Below are positions 52,576 through 62,849 of a DNA stretch of 64,000 nucleotides, piece by piece. The notes under the pieces are model-generated. The model saw nothing but the letters and a program-made list of their open reading frames with translations. It had not been told where the DNA came from and ran no database searches. This stretch comes from Gonapodya sp. JEL0774. Taxonomy: Eukaryota; Monoblepharomycota; Monoblepharidomycetes; Monoblepharidales; Gonapodyaceae. The position numbers and the translations under genes are program-made. Within the stretch, counting starts at the first letter, position 1. Every line of letters begins with the position of its first letter. The DNA lies in assembly GCA_027604505.1 (NCBI GenBank), contig JADIIX010000064.1, positions 62,001 through 126,000 of the forward strand, in the 5' to 3' direction.

Positions 52576-55500
52576 ATGAGTTCAGACGGAGACCAGATGG
52601 ACACAGAGAGCTCAACGTTGTCATCTAGTGGGAAAAGAAAGAGGACAAACTCGACCCCTAATGACCTCTCCGCCAGAAAGAAAGAATTGAGACGAAACTC
52701 TCACCAAGACAGCGAAATGCAGGAGGAGGAAGACAATGCCAGCATAATGGCGATCTCATCGGTGCATTACCCTCATGCGCATCAACCGAAATGGCAGTCC
52801 ACCATTGAAATGCGGGTCAAATCGGTGGTATCTGTGAGATTTTCTCAGACGATGGCGTTCGGTGGGTGGAACCCGTGACGAGGTGCTTTTATGGTATGAA
52901 ATCCATTCCGTTTAAACGCTCTTACCTTGTCACAGATACCGAGGGCCCTGATACGAGCGAAGCTTCTGGTTTCGTGGTGGATGCATCGTTGGGAATCATT
53001 CTCACGAACCGGCATGGTGCGTTACCTGTGAATGGGGACTGCTCTGAAGCTTGTAATGCGCTGGAAACCAACTATGCAGTCCGTTCTAGTGGCGTGCGCA
53101 GGACCTTTCGTGGGTGAGGTCATCTTCCATAACCATGAGGAAGTCCCGGTACGTGAGAGGTTCTCTAGCTTCCATCAAACCGATTCTCTGTCAGTTTCAA
53201 TGTTTTCAATAATATGCTGACCTTTAATTGCTCTCGTATAGGTCCATCCCATATACAGGGATCCTATACATGACTTGTTCGTTTTGTCCTTGTCGCCCGG
53301 ACGTCAAACTTCTGACTCTGCTCTTATGATTCAGTGGATTTCTCCGATACGACCCTTCAAAAATTCGTCATATGGAGGTCGAATCTATTCCATTGAGACC
53401 CGACTTGGCGCGTGTGGGCCTGGATATCCGGGTTGTAGGCAATGATGCAGGAGAAGTAAGTCTGACTGTTTTTGTGTCAAAGACATGAAACTGCAAACCA
53501 AAAAGGAATGATTCGATAGAAACTCTCAATTCTTGCCGGGTCGATCTCTCGATTAGATAGAAATGCTCCAGAATATGGTGATCTCACTTACAACGACTTC
53601 AACACATTTTATCTCCAGTCGGCATCAAGTACCAGTGGAGGTTCGCCTTGCCTTGTTCGTTTACAGTGCATTGTGTTGTTTTCATATACTATCACCTACG
53701 TATTAGGTAGTTCGGGTTCCCCGGTCTTAGATATCGATGGTAATGCTGTTGCATTGCAGGCAGGTACGTAAATCTTCGTCACACGCTTAGTTCCAATAAC
53801 TTCTCATGTATTATTGTACAACAGGTGGGCACACGAAGGCGGCAACCGATTTCTTCTTCCCACTCGGACGTGTCGCGCGTGCGTTGGAGATTTTGAAGAA
53901 GCGGCAAATCCCATCTCGAGGATCTATCCAGACTCAGTTCATGTAAAATGCCTTCCTAGACAAGCGTTATGTTTCTGCAACTCATGATTGTCCATTAGGT
54001 ATCGACCATTCGATGAAGTCCGGCGTCTCGGTACAAGGGAATCAACTGAAGCATTGGTGCGCTCCCTCCACCCGACTGAAGTGGGCATGCTTGTCGCCGA
54101 GGCGGTTCTGCCGCTCGGTCCGGCTGCAGGAAAGCTGGAGGAAGGGGACGTCCTAACTGGTGTCAACGGTAAAGTTATTACCAAATTTGAGGAGCTTGAA
54201 GAGCTGCTGGACGAAAATGTTGGGCGAGAAATCGCCATAAAGATTGAAAGAGGAGGCGAGGAGATCGAAGAGGTCATTGTGGTGCAAGATTTACATTCAA
54301 TGTGAGTTTTGATTCTTCCATCTCATGGAGCTCCTTGACATTTCTGTTTCTTTGATTCTTTCTCAGCACACCTGATCGTCTTGTAGAAATTGGTGGTGGC
54401 AAGGTGAACGACCTTTCGTACCAGCTTGCCAGGCAGTATGACGTTGCTGTACAAGGTGTTTTTGTCTCGGACCCCGCTGGCATGCTTCGATTGGATGGTT
54501 AGTATTAACTCTGTTAAGTCAAGGAAGCATCTATATTTGAATATGTTTTGAGAGTGGATTCATGGTCAACAGGCCCCGACAATGGATGGATCGTCACCTC
54601 CGTCGATGTAAGTGCATTCCGGCACTTACCATTATCTTAAGTAACCAGCTGTTGTCACTTCAAGTCCAAACCCACACCGAACTTGGATGCCTTTGTAGAG
54701 GCTATTGCCGCGGTTCCAGACCGGGAACGAATTCCCATTACTTTTTATTCTATCGCTGATGTCCATTCTCAGTCTGTCAATGTCGTGACTGTTGAGCGGC
54801 ATTGGACTGGATTTCGAGAGTGGCGACGAAACGGTGAGTCAGATACCAAACGTCTCACCTCGACGTACCCTTTCGCATTTATGTTGCCACTTCGTGAAGA
54901 TGCAAGCGGGCTGTGGATTCCACGATCTCTCGCACCACCACTCCCCGCCAAACCTCTCGAACCACGCACAGCGACATTCGCGTTTCCTGAAGATGTCGTC
55001 GGTCCAACAAAGGAGCTTCTGCGCTGCATGGTCCGATTGTCGTATTACATGCCTGTCAGGTTAGATGGGTTTCCGAAAACACGAGTAAGTTGTGTTCGAT
55101 TTCGATCGGCTGGTTTTCCGATTCAAAGTCTCAATTCGTACCCTCCGTGTGATAGAAAACCGGCGCAGGGCTGATAGTGGATGCAGAGAATGGTATCATT
55201 GTCGTTGGCAGGAATGTCGTCCCATTTGCATTGGGTGACATTTCCATTACAGTGGCAGGTGCGAAGTGACCAACAGTAATATTACATCCCGAAGCACTCA
55301 ACCAAGAATCATGTTGGTGCATAGACTCTGTCGTTATACCCGGCAAAGTTATCTTTCTTCACCCCACCCAAAACATATCAGTTGTAAAGTATGACCCAAA
55401 GCACTTGGGTAACACCCCAGTAATGTCTGCACCAATCAGTACCACAGAACTCACACAAGGGCAAACGACTAACCTTGTTGCATTTAACCACAACCACCGA

Positions 55501-56914
55501 CCAATTTTTGTCGAGACGATTGTTTGTACCTCCTTTTTCTTTCACATCATACTGGTTGTGATGTTGATTGTCGTTGTTTGTCCTTCAGGTCACCGACATC
55601 AGCGCTGTGACAATCCCACAGTCTTCTTCTCCTAGATTCCGATCTATTAACTTTGACGCAATCACCGTGGATACGCCATTGGGGCAGCAATGTGGTTCTG
55701 GACTATTAGCAGATGCTAGTGGGAAAGTTCAAGGGCTCTGGCTCTCATACTTAGGCGAGCGAACGCATAACGGACAGGATACCGAATGTACGATTGCCGA
55801 TCCGCTGTTTTGTATCCTACGAGCCGTCCCATAGTTTCGCTCTCGGCAGATCATTTGGGGCTTTCGATATCCGCGATCAAGCCCTTAATTCCTTTCTTCT
55901 CCCGGGGAGAGATCCCAGTTTTGCGAGGTCTTTCGATGGAGGTCAACACCCTTCAACTGTCGCAAGCTCGTCATATGGGGCTTACAGATGACTGGGTGGC
56001 CCGTGTTGAAGAGGCCAACTCCCAGAGACGACAGGTGTTTCTCGTTCGTCGATGTCAGACCGGAACTCCAACGGCCTCGGTGTTGAAAGATTTAGACTTG
56101 CTTTTGGCTATTGAAGGCAAAACAGTGACCAGGACATCGGAGCTCGATCTCGGGCCGAACTTTCTAAATGATTCATTGGAAGTGGTGTGTACGAGTCCCA
56201 TATTTGGACCATCACGCGACTCGATGCTGATTGCGCTGATTTGATGTACCGTTAGACCATTGTCCGCAAAAAGCAAATTATGACGCTACAAGTCCCTACG
56301 ACGATTATGGATACTGTAGGAACTACTAGAGTCGTGTTCTGGGCTGGTGCCGTGCTGCATGGACCACACTCTGCAGTGCTTCTGCAGAGCAAACACTTAC
56401 CCTCTGAGATATATGTGTCAGGGCGATCCAAAGGGTCGCCAGCGTACATGTATGGACTCCAACCGACAACTTGGATTACAGGAGTCAATGGAACTAAAGT
56501 TACGACCCTGGATGAGCTCGTTGCCGTGATCAGAAATCTTGAAGAGGGCTCGTACGTGCGAGTCAAAACAATGAGTTTTGATCAGGTCAGTAGGTTGACC
56601 TTTACAACAGAAGCTGTGTCGATTCCACGCTTTGGGGTGACAGGGGTTATAAGTCTCGTCCGTGCTGAAACTTAGCGGCTTCCTCCTCTCAGGTTCCCGT
56701 TGTCCTTTCTCTAAAAATGAACTTCCACTATTTTCCTTCTGCCGATTGGAAAAGGGACGACACAGAAGACTGTGGTGAGGATCTGTCAGTTTATGCTATG
56801 CTTATCCCGCCTTTGATAACGTGTGGTTACCTAGGCTGGAAAAAAACTTCTTTAAATACCGTAGTTGGCGCGGACGGAACAATGAGCGGTGGTGCAATAG
56901 ATCCATTTTGCTGA
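52576..56914 (+). CDS. NMA111: Nma111-type HtrA-like nuclear serine protease with PDZ domains
   Basis: Large HtrA-like protease with a duplicated protease-PDZ layout; yeast Nma111 is nuclear and linked to apoptosis-like death and lipid metabolism. The N-terminus has basic clusters ([15 protein letters not shown]) fitting the family's nuclear signal. The first protease unit shows [17 protein letters not shown] (catalytic His), an intact DFGFL-type Asp across an intron near 53270-53335, [30 protein letters not shown] and GGSSGSP (catalytic Ser, split by an intron at 53640-53706). Then follow [10 protein letters not shown], a PDZ ([18 protein letters not shown]) and WIVTSVDSKPTP. A second, degenerate protease unit has [25 protein letters not shown] and [18 protein letters not shown] late PDZ-like segment contains [16 protein letters not shown]. 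The end reads [14 protein letters not shown]. At least 14 exons; not all borders were fixed. Confidence 0.92.
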
Positions 56915-57175
56915 AACATAGTATTCCTTGCATATTCATCCGCTCCCCCGTCTTAGAGGCAGGGCCGCATTTCGAAGCTACGATTAGAAAAGCTACGATT
57001 AGAAAATTGAATAGTTGATTGCTTGAACTGGCGATGTCTCGTGTGTCCGAACTGTGGTCAGCGTGCTATGAAAAGGAATCGGAAGCAGAGTTGATCAGGC
57101 AATTCAGAAACGAATCACTCAACCACCCATCACACAGTGTCAGTAAATCGATGACTTCTAGTGAAGAAACGCATA

Positions 57176-58052
57176 ATGGAGTTGGAGTGTATGGCAGCGG
57201 GGAGTGAGTATGAACAATCAGTGGCATCAATGGTTCTTGGTGACAGATTCATTTTGCTCCCCCGTGGCCCTGTCGCCCACCACCCACTTAGTCCCAACAC
57301 TGTTTCTGCATTCGACCCTGAACCCGACTCTCCTCCTCCTAATCCACCACTCCATCCGCTTCCGACATCACTCCCTGCCCGTCTCACTCCAAAGGACGAG
57401 CTTGTGGCTCCTAACCCTCGCTGTGTATTTTGTGGGATTGTTGGTGGAAAAATACCAGCTTACAAATTGTACGAGGATGAATATTGCTTAGCTGTGAGTG
57501 AAACTCTTGCAGCAGTCACAAGCACGCGGTTTTGAGCTCATTCGATAGTGGTGATCTTGATGAACCTTTCTCAAGTTTTTGGTGAGTCTGTGAATTGAAG
57601 CTGCTGTGATTTGGGCTTGCCTTCCGGTAACACTTGGAGAATCTTATAGGACCATATGCCTTTGTCGGATTGTCACGTCCTTGTCATACCCCGGCACCAC
57701 TATGAAGGGCTTCGAGACCTACCTGATGCCATAGCTGGTCACATTGGCAGTGTTCTGCCAAAGCTATCGCGCGCTGTGTCCAAGGCTACTGGAAAGAAGG
57801 ATTTCAACCTGCTCCAGAACAATGGAGCTTCAGCCGGGCAGGTTCGTGGGCTTCCTTGTGGTGGTTTTCTACTCACGGTTTCCGTTCTCAACCGTATTGT
57901 CACCTTGTAAGGTGGTTTTTCACGCTCACTTCCACATCATTCCACGAGAGCCGGTAGATACTGGGAGATTCCGAAGAGGAATGATCCCTCGGCGAAAAAT
58001 CAAGCGAGAGGATGCCGAGCACTGGCAGAAAAAGGTCAAAGCAAATCTTTGA
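57176..58052 (+). CDS. HIT-domain nucleotide hydrolase/transferase
   Basis: Histidine-triad protein of 218 residues. Exons: 57176-57493, 57576-57581, 57650-57841, 57912-58052. About 75 residues with a Pro-rich linker (PEPDSPPPNPPLHPLP) precede the HIT domain: CVFCGIVGGKIPAYKLYED, CLAFLDHMPLSDCHVLVIPR, FNLLQNNGASAGQ, and the catalytic triad motif VVFHAHFHIIP. HIT enzymes hydrolyse nucleoside phosphoramidates or dinucleotides. Fungal proteins of this arrangement (HNT1/HINT-like) are cytosolic or nuclear. A C-terminal basic stretch (RRGMIPRRKIKRED) follows the triad. Exon 2 is 6 nt (TTTTTG, Phe-Leu) and is needed for the conserved CLAFLD. An upstream ORF (57034, MSRVSELWSACYEKE) could be an extra 5' exon. 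Confidence 0.88.
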
Positions 58053-58560
58053 CCCGTTACTCTACCATTTTAAAGCAAGTGGATCATAAATTTAATTATG
58101 TACGGCAATGGGACTGTTTTGTGAAAGATAAAGTCATTTTAGTACACAAGAACGATGGAGCTCTCTCCCCCTTTCTCCTCTCTTACAGCTCCAATGGTGT
58201 GGCCCGTGGTTCCGGGTTCCGCAATCGTCCCCAGTCTCTTATCCAACCCCCCCGCTGCTCACTTGGAAATGGCCATTCACGGGGTCAGCACCTGAAAGCT
58301 TGGTGTGAGGACTGGTGTGAGGACTGAATTGTAACTATGGGTACGTAACCTTTGTAGTTTGAAACCAGAAATAAATCAAACACTCCTTGTGCTCTACCTG
58401 GCTTCTCAAAACATTTTCCACCTACGCGGTGCCCAGTTCACACAGTTCACAGATGTGAGACCGCAGCCACAGTCACAATTGTGTGTCTTCGGAATCGACG
58501 GGTGCGAAATTCCGACACATCATACAACCCATTCCATTCAGCGAACTCGTTCCAATATCG
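58053..58560. other. intergenic, no gene seen
   Basis: About 500 bases between two plus-strand genes. Short open frames occur but lack family resemblance. It should contain the HIT gene's 3' end and the promoter of the isomerase gene. Confidence 0.45.
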
Positions 58561-60111
58561 ATGGCTGCTGTAATCCCCATCCCGGAGCGGTACCAAAACA
58601 TCTCGACTCTCCAGGTCGGCGGACTTCGTAAGATCATGGCTGAAGCAGCATTCTGACGCCCCCACGTTCCCCATTGTGCTCTCAACTTTAGGTCGAGTTT
58701 GCTGCGGAATATGTCCTCCATGTTAAACTGTGGGTACTTCCTGTCCAGACACTCTGTTTCGGGGTTTCACGAGATTGAATCGTTGTCCTGCGGTCGTTTC
58801 AGAAACCGCCCGGACAGCCTCAATTCCTTTAATCCACAGTGAGCTCTATTGTGATGTGTCTATCCGTGGCTACGTTCTGATTGAGAAAGTTGGTCGCATC
58901 GCGAATAGGATGTGGAAGGATATCGCTTACGTCTTTGAAACGATTGGTACGTTTCCTAAACATAGCTGTTTCGTCAGAAATACCCTCCTGAGCATTTGCC
59001 TTTAGCTGAGGATGGGGATGTCAGGGCTGTAGTCTTGAGCGCGAATGGTCGGATTTTCAGCGCTGGTCTGGATATCAGTGAGTTGTTCACTTTCAAGCAA
59101 ACTGAGTTTCTGCAATGCGCTTTAACTGTTGGTGACTCTTTTTCACAGAGGCCACCCCGTTTAACGCTCGCGCTGCTCCTGTTGATTCGGCGAGAGCTGC
59201 GTACCGGGGTCGCAGACGGTACCTCTCTGACATTATCGGAACTCTCCACACAGCCACCACGTGCGGCAGTACGTTGAGTTTCACTTTGAACGTTTTCTTC
59301 ACTCTCTGATGGCGAGGATCTTTTCGCGTAGAACCTGTCATTGCTGTCGTTCACGGAACCTGTGTTGGTGCAGGGTTGGAGGTGCGTTCTGTTGAAGGTT
59401 GGACGACCTGCAAGGGGAACTAAAGCTGATGTTACATTTTGTTTGCAACAGTTTATTTCCGCTTGTGACGTGCGTTACTGTGTCAAAGATACACGGTTCA
59501 CCCTCAAGGAAGTGGACGTGGGCATTCCCGCAGACGGTGGAAGCTTGCAGAGGCTTCCAAAGGTGAGCCCCCCCGTTATGTGCATGATTGTGATTATTCG
59601 CTCCGACGAGACAAACCCAACTTCGCACTCTGCAGATTTCGGGCAACGACTCCTTCATCCGTGAGATTGTGTTCTCTGCCCGCTTCTTTAGTGCAGAAGA
59701 GGCCCTGCAGTTCGGTGTAGTAAGCAAGGTTTGCGACACCAAAGATGCTGCGCTCAGTGAGTCTATCGGCGCGAGTTCTGCGTTTTCCATCTTCACTCAC
59801 TCATTGTGTGCGAAACTGCCACAGCGGCCGCTCTCGATCTCGCGAAGCTTATCGCGTCCAAATCCCCGACTGCCGTCTCTGGTTCCAAAGAGGTGATGAA
59901 CTACTCTCGAGGCAGACCTCTCGAGGACGGTTTTCTGTACGGTGCAACGTTGAGCGGCTTTGCCAACTTGTCTGCGGTGGGTTTCGCTCCATGTTTTATA
60001 GCCACTTTCGAAGGTGGCACGATTCTTATCGTCTCCTGATCTCCGCAGGATATGGCCATTGCCGCAAATGCCGCCGCGAAGAAAGTAGTCCCCAAGTTTG
60101 CAAAGCTGTAA
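58561..60111 (+). CDS. ECH1: delta3,5-delta2,4-dienoyl-CoA isomerase, ECH1-like, peroxisomal
   Basis: Enoyl-CoA hydratase/isomerase family enzyme that reshuffles double bonds during beta-oxidation of unsaturated fatty acids. Eleven exons give 284 residues: 58561-58614, 58692-58729, 58803-58838, 58909-58946, 59006-59077, 59149-59268, 59332-59381, 59452-59562, 59636-59756, 59825-59976, 60049-60111. Motifs run YVLHVKLNRPDSLNSFNP, VVLSANGRIFSAGLDIS, GKPVIAVVHGTCVGAGLE (oxyanion hole), ACDVRYCVKDTRFTLKEVDVG, PADGGSLQRLPK and SARFFSAEEALQFGVVSKV. The acidic residues of KEVDVGIPAD correspond to the ECH1 catalytic carboxylates. The protein ends in AKL, a type 1 peroxisomal targeting signal. Exons 2-4 are only 36-38 nt each. 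It converges on the FabI-like gene, with 120 bases between stops. Confidence 0.92.
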
Positions 60112-60231
60112 TTTTAGTTTTATTACGAACAAAGCGACCCTCTGAATTTGAGACCGTCCAAAACAAAACATTAACCCTGGATGCAATCTGTCGACGCTCC
60201 CAACCATCAGTTTTCTCACGCAGCTGTAACA

Positions 60232-61393
60232 TTAAACCTCACGACCGACCCCTGTGAGTACGCACTCCACCCACACATGGCAAACGGGAATCGCACAAAA
60301 ACCTACCCTGCATCCACAAAGTGGATCCCCCCGTGACTGCTCGTCCCGCCTCGCTGATCAAGAACACCGCCATGGCACCCACATCATCCTGATCCGCGGC
60401 GACAGGCATAGGCAGCTTGTCCTTGTACTGCTGGTGACTCTCTGCGAAACCGGGTATCCCACTTGCAGCGTGGGTGGCGATCCCGCCAGGGGATACGGCG
60501 TTCACGCGGATACGCTTGGGACCGAGTTCGACGGCGAGGTACTTGGTGGTGTATTCGAGGGCGGCTGTGGAATGGTGGGTGAAGAGATGAGAGGTGCAAT
60601 CGAGTTGGTGATCGTTGTTCGGGTGTGTGCATGTGCATCGCCCGCTCACCTTAACGGGCCCCATGATACCGTAGTTCTTGTGTACGGCTGTCGAGCCGTA
60701 GTGTGTTAACGTGATGATGCATCCTCCATCTGCCATGAGCGGCTCCGCAAGCTTGGTCATCCGAATCAGCGAGTGGCACGAAACATCCATGGCGTCTGCA
60801 CGTTGGTAGGCACAACACACCTCAATCTCACACAGCTTAAAACACCCTCTCCACCCGTATCCAACTCACACAGAAACCCCTTGGCCGAACTATCCACCAC
60901 CCTGCCCATCAAATCCTCCTTGGGCGCGTACGCCAGCGAGTGCATCACGAAGTCCAGTTTTCCCCACGCATCTTTGACGGCTGCAAAAACGGCTTCCAGC
61001 TCGCCCTCGTGGGTGACGTCGCACGGCAGGATGATGGGGCTGTGGAAAGGTCGGGAGGGAGTGGTGGGTTGAATGTCGGGACGACCGTGATTGGCGGTGT
61101 GTGGCAGGTGTACCTTTGGATTTGCTCGTACAGCGGCCGAACGAACTTTTCAGCCTTGGCGTTGAGAAAGGTCGTGGCGACCTCCGCACCCTGGTTGCGA
61201 CAGGCTTTGGCGATCCCCCATGCTGGATCCACATTTGAAATGACGGCGGGGGCAAGGAAATGGATTAGTGGGGTGAGCCATATGGCACGAGAGTTTACCA
61301 GTTATGCCTCCCCAGACACGAACCAACGGATTGATCGTTCGCGATTCCGGCGATGAGACCGCGTTTGCCTTTGAGTGAGAAGAGGTTGGTCAT
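60232..61393 (-). CDS. FabI-type enoyl-ACP reductase (SDR), possible frame problem
   Basis: NAD(P)H-dependent enoyl-acyl-carrier-protein reductase of the bacterial/plastid FabI kind. Exons: 61393-61324 (a start at 61486 is also possible), 61222-61114, 61039-60870, 60795-60650, a fifth beginning near 60570, and a terminal exon to 60232. Motifs: LKGKRGLIAGIANDQSVAWGIAK (split by an intron), PCDVTHEGELEAVFAAV, WGKLDFVMHSLAYAPKEDL, DVSCHSLIRMTKLAEPLM, the catalytic Tyr-Lys pair in NYGIMGPVK, and NAVSPGGIATHAASGI. Fungal cytosolic FAS is a giant multienzyme and fungal mitochondria use the unrelated Etr1, so a FabI is unexpected. The junction after GPVK and before ALEYTTKYLAVELG cannot be made in frame with the canonical gtgagc donor and ccacag acceptor. 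This could be a frameshift, an unusual splice or an assembly error. Confidence 0.82.
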
Positions 61394-61532
61394 ACTTTCT
61401 GTGGGAAAGCTTGAGGCGTTTGTGGTTGACGACGCAGGAAGATGCGTGTTGTCACAAGTGATGACGTCATATCTTTGTTGAAACAACCCCCACTTTCACC
61501 GAGTTACTATCGATTATTTTTTGTTTTTTCCA

Positions 61533-62603
61533 TCACACCCCTTCCACTTCCCACTTGAAATACTCCACCTCCATGCCGCCCTCGATCGGACTGCACGCCA
61601 TCACGCCGATCATCATGGGCGATTTCCCGGACGTGTGGTCGTGATGGGAGTCTTCGAGGAGGTGGCAGATGCGCTGGTGACGGGAGCGAGGGGGGTTGGA
61701 GGGTGCGGGGAAGGGTGGGTGATGGGCATCGGACAAGTGTCAGGAGAGAGGCAAGAGGGGAAAGTACGTACCAGCTGGATCCACTTTTCCTCGTCTCGGG
61801 AAAATGATACTACATAAGGAAGGGCGAACGTGAATGAAAATTCCCAAGCGACATGGAATGAAAACGGAAGCACGTGCTCCATCACCCGCACTTCCCAACC
61901 CACCGGTGTAATCCCCACCCTTTCTCTCGACCCTATAAAACCCCTCCCTGACCGAATTATCGTAATCAAACGTGGACCAATCCGAAAACCCCGAGTTGGT
62001 GGCCACGGCGCCGATGCGGGCGTGCTCGGTGGGACTTTCGAACTCGATGCAGGACTTGAGCCAGCAGGACGGCGACGCGCGGATGAGGATGCCGGCTTGG
62101 TCGTATTGGGATTTAGGGTGCCAGCGGACCCCGACTGATGGGATGGAGGTGGATGATGGAGGGTGAGTCTGGAGCTGAACACTTGTCGCAGCATTGTTTG
62201 GACATACCGGTCATGAGATAATCGCGATTGGCAGGCGGCGAGAAGTGGAGGAAATGGCCATTATCGTGTTGGAAGTTGTAGTGTGTTCTTTTTGGGGGTT
62301 GGGAGAACGAGCGGAGCGTCAAAGGTTTATTTACGTAAACCTCTGCGCGGCAGTCGACAAGTCCACAACCTCGCTCTCACTGTCCTTCCTCCCGACTCAC
62401 GTTCTGCCCTCCCGCCCATCTCGACCACCCCCGACCCAGACCAATTCACCTCACCTCTGCCAAAAATCGGTCCCCTTGTCCGTGACGAGCTTCAAACTCT
62501 TGCTCTGCGTGTCGACAGACCAGGTTTCGGGCGGGTTCGACCACGTGAGTTGGGACGGATCGATCGGGGCCGCGAAGGGGTCGGTGAGGAAAAGACCAGC
62601 CAT
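61533..62603 (-). CDS. DUF1349 / Ree1-like protein
   Basis: Five exons (62603-62455, 62287-62208, 62134-61919, 61809-61772, 61673-61533) give 207 residues, the usual size of the family. Blocks: LTWSNPPETWSVD, TDKGTDFWQRTHYNFQHDNG, SQYDQAGILIRASPSCWLKS, CIEFESPTEHARIGAVATNSG, FSDWSTFDYDNS and a C-terminal MMIGVMACSPIEGGMEVEY. This is the concanavalin-like DUF1349 fold, whose yeast member Ree1 was named for an effect on enolase regulation; the ligand is unknown. The fold suggests carbohydrate or ligand binding. Same strand as, and downstream of, a TauD-like gene. Confidence 0.85.
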
Positions 62604-62831
62604 GTTTGTGAGAGAGTTGATGGATGAATGGGGAATCTGTTGATCGGGTGCGGACCAGATGCCGTCCTCACTCCCGTGCGGCCACAGCGCACCACATCCG
62701 GCCAGCACACAATAAATTGAATTCACAACGATACAACCAACCGACAAACACACTTGAATTCACCACACTCTAAAGCCTCGATAAAACCCCCCGTTGCCCG
62801 TTACCCATTTCCAGCCACACACCCCTCCCGC

Positions 62832-62849
62832 CCCCACCCCCCCCCCCCG
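62832..62849. repeat. poly-C tract
   Basis: Homopolymeric C run just after the stop codon of the dioxygenase gene. A second long C run lies at about 63159-63172 inside its intron. Both are prone to length errors in sequencing. Confidence 0.8.

Noticed and set aside
53939..54277. Ser-rich minus-strand open frame
   Set aside because: Antisense of the PDZ region of the Nma111 gene.
56977..57007. Short direct repeat (agctacgattagaaa twice)
   Set aside because: Two copies only, in an intergenic stretch; no sign of a mobile element or attachment site.
62194..62643. Plus-strand open frame across the DUF1349 gene
   Set aside because: Opposite strand of exons that carry clear DUF1349 blocks in phase.
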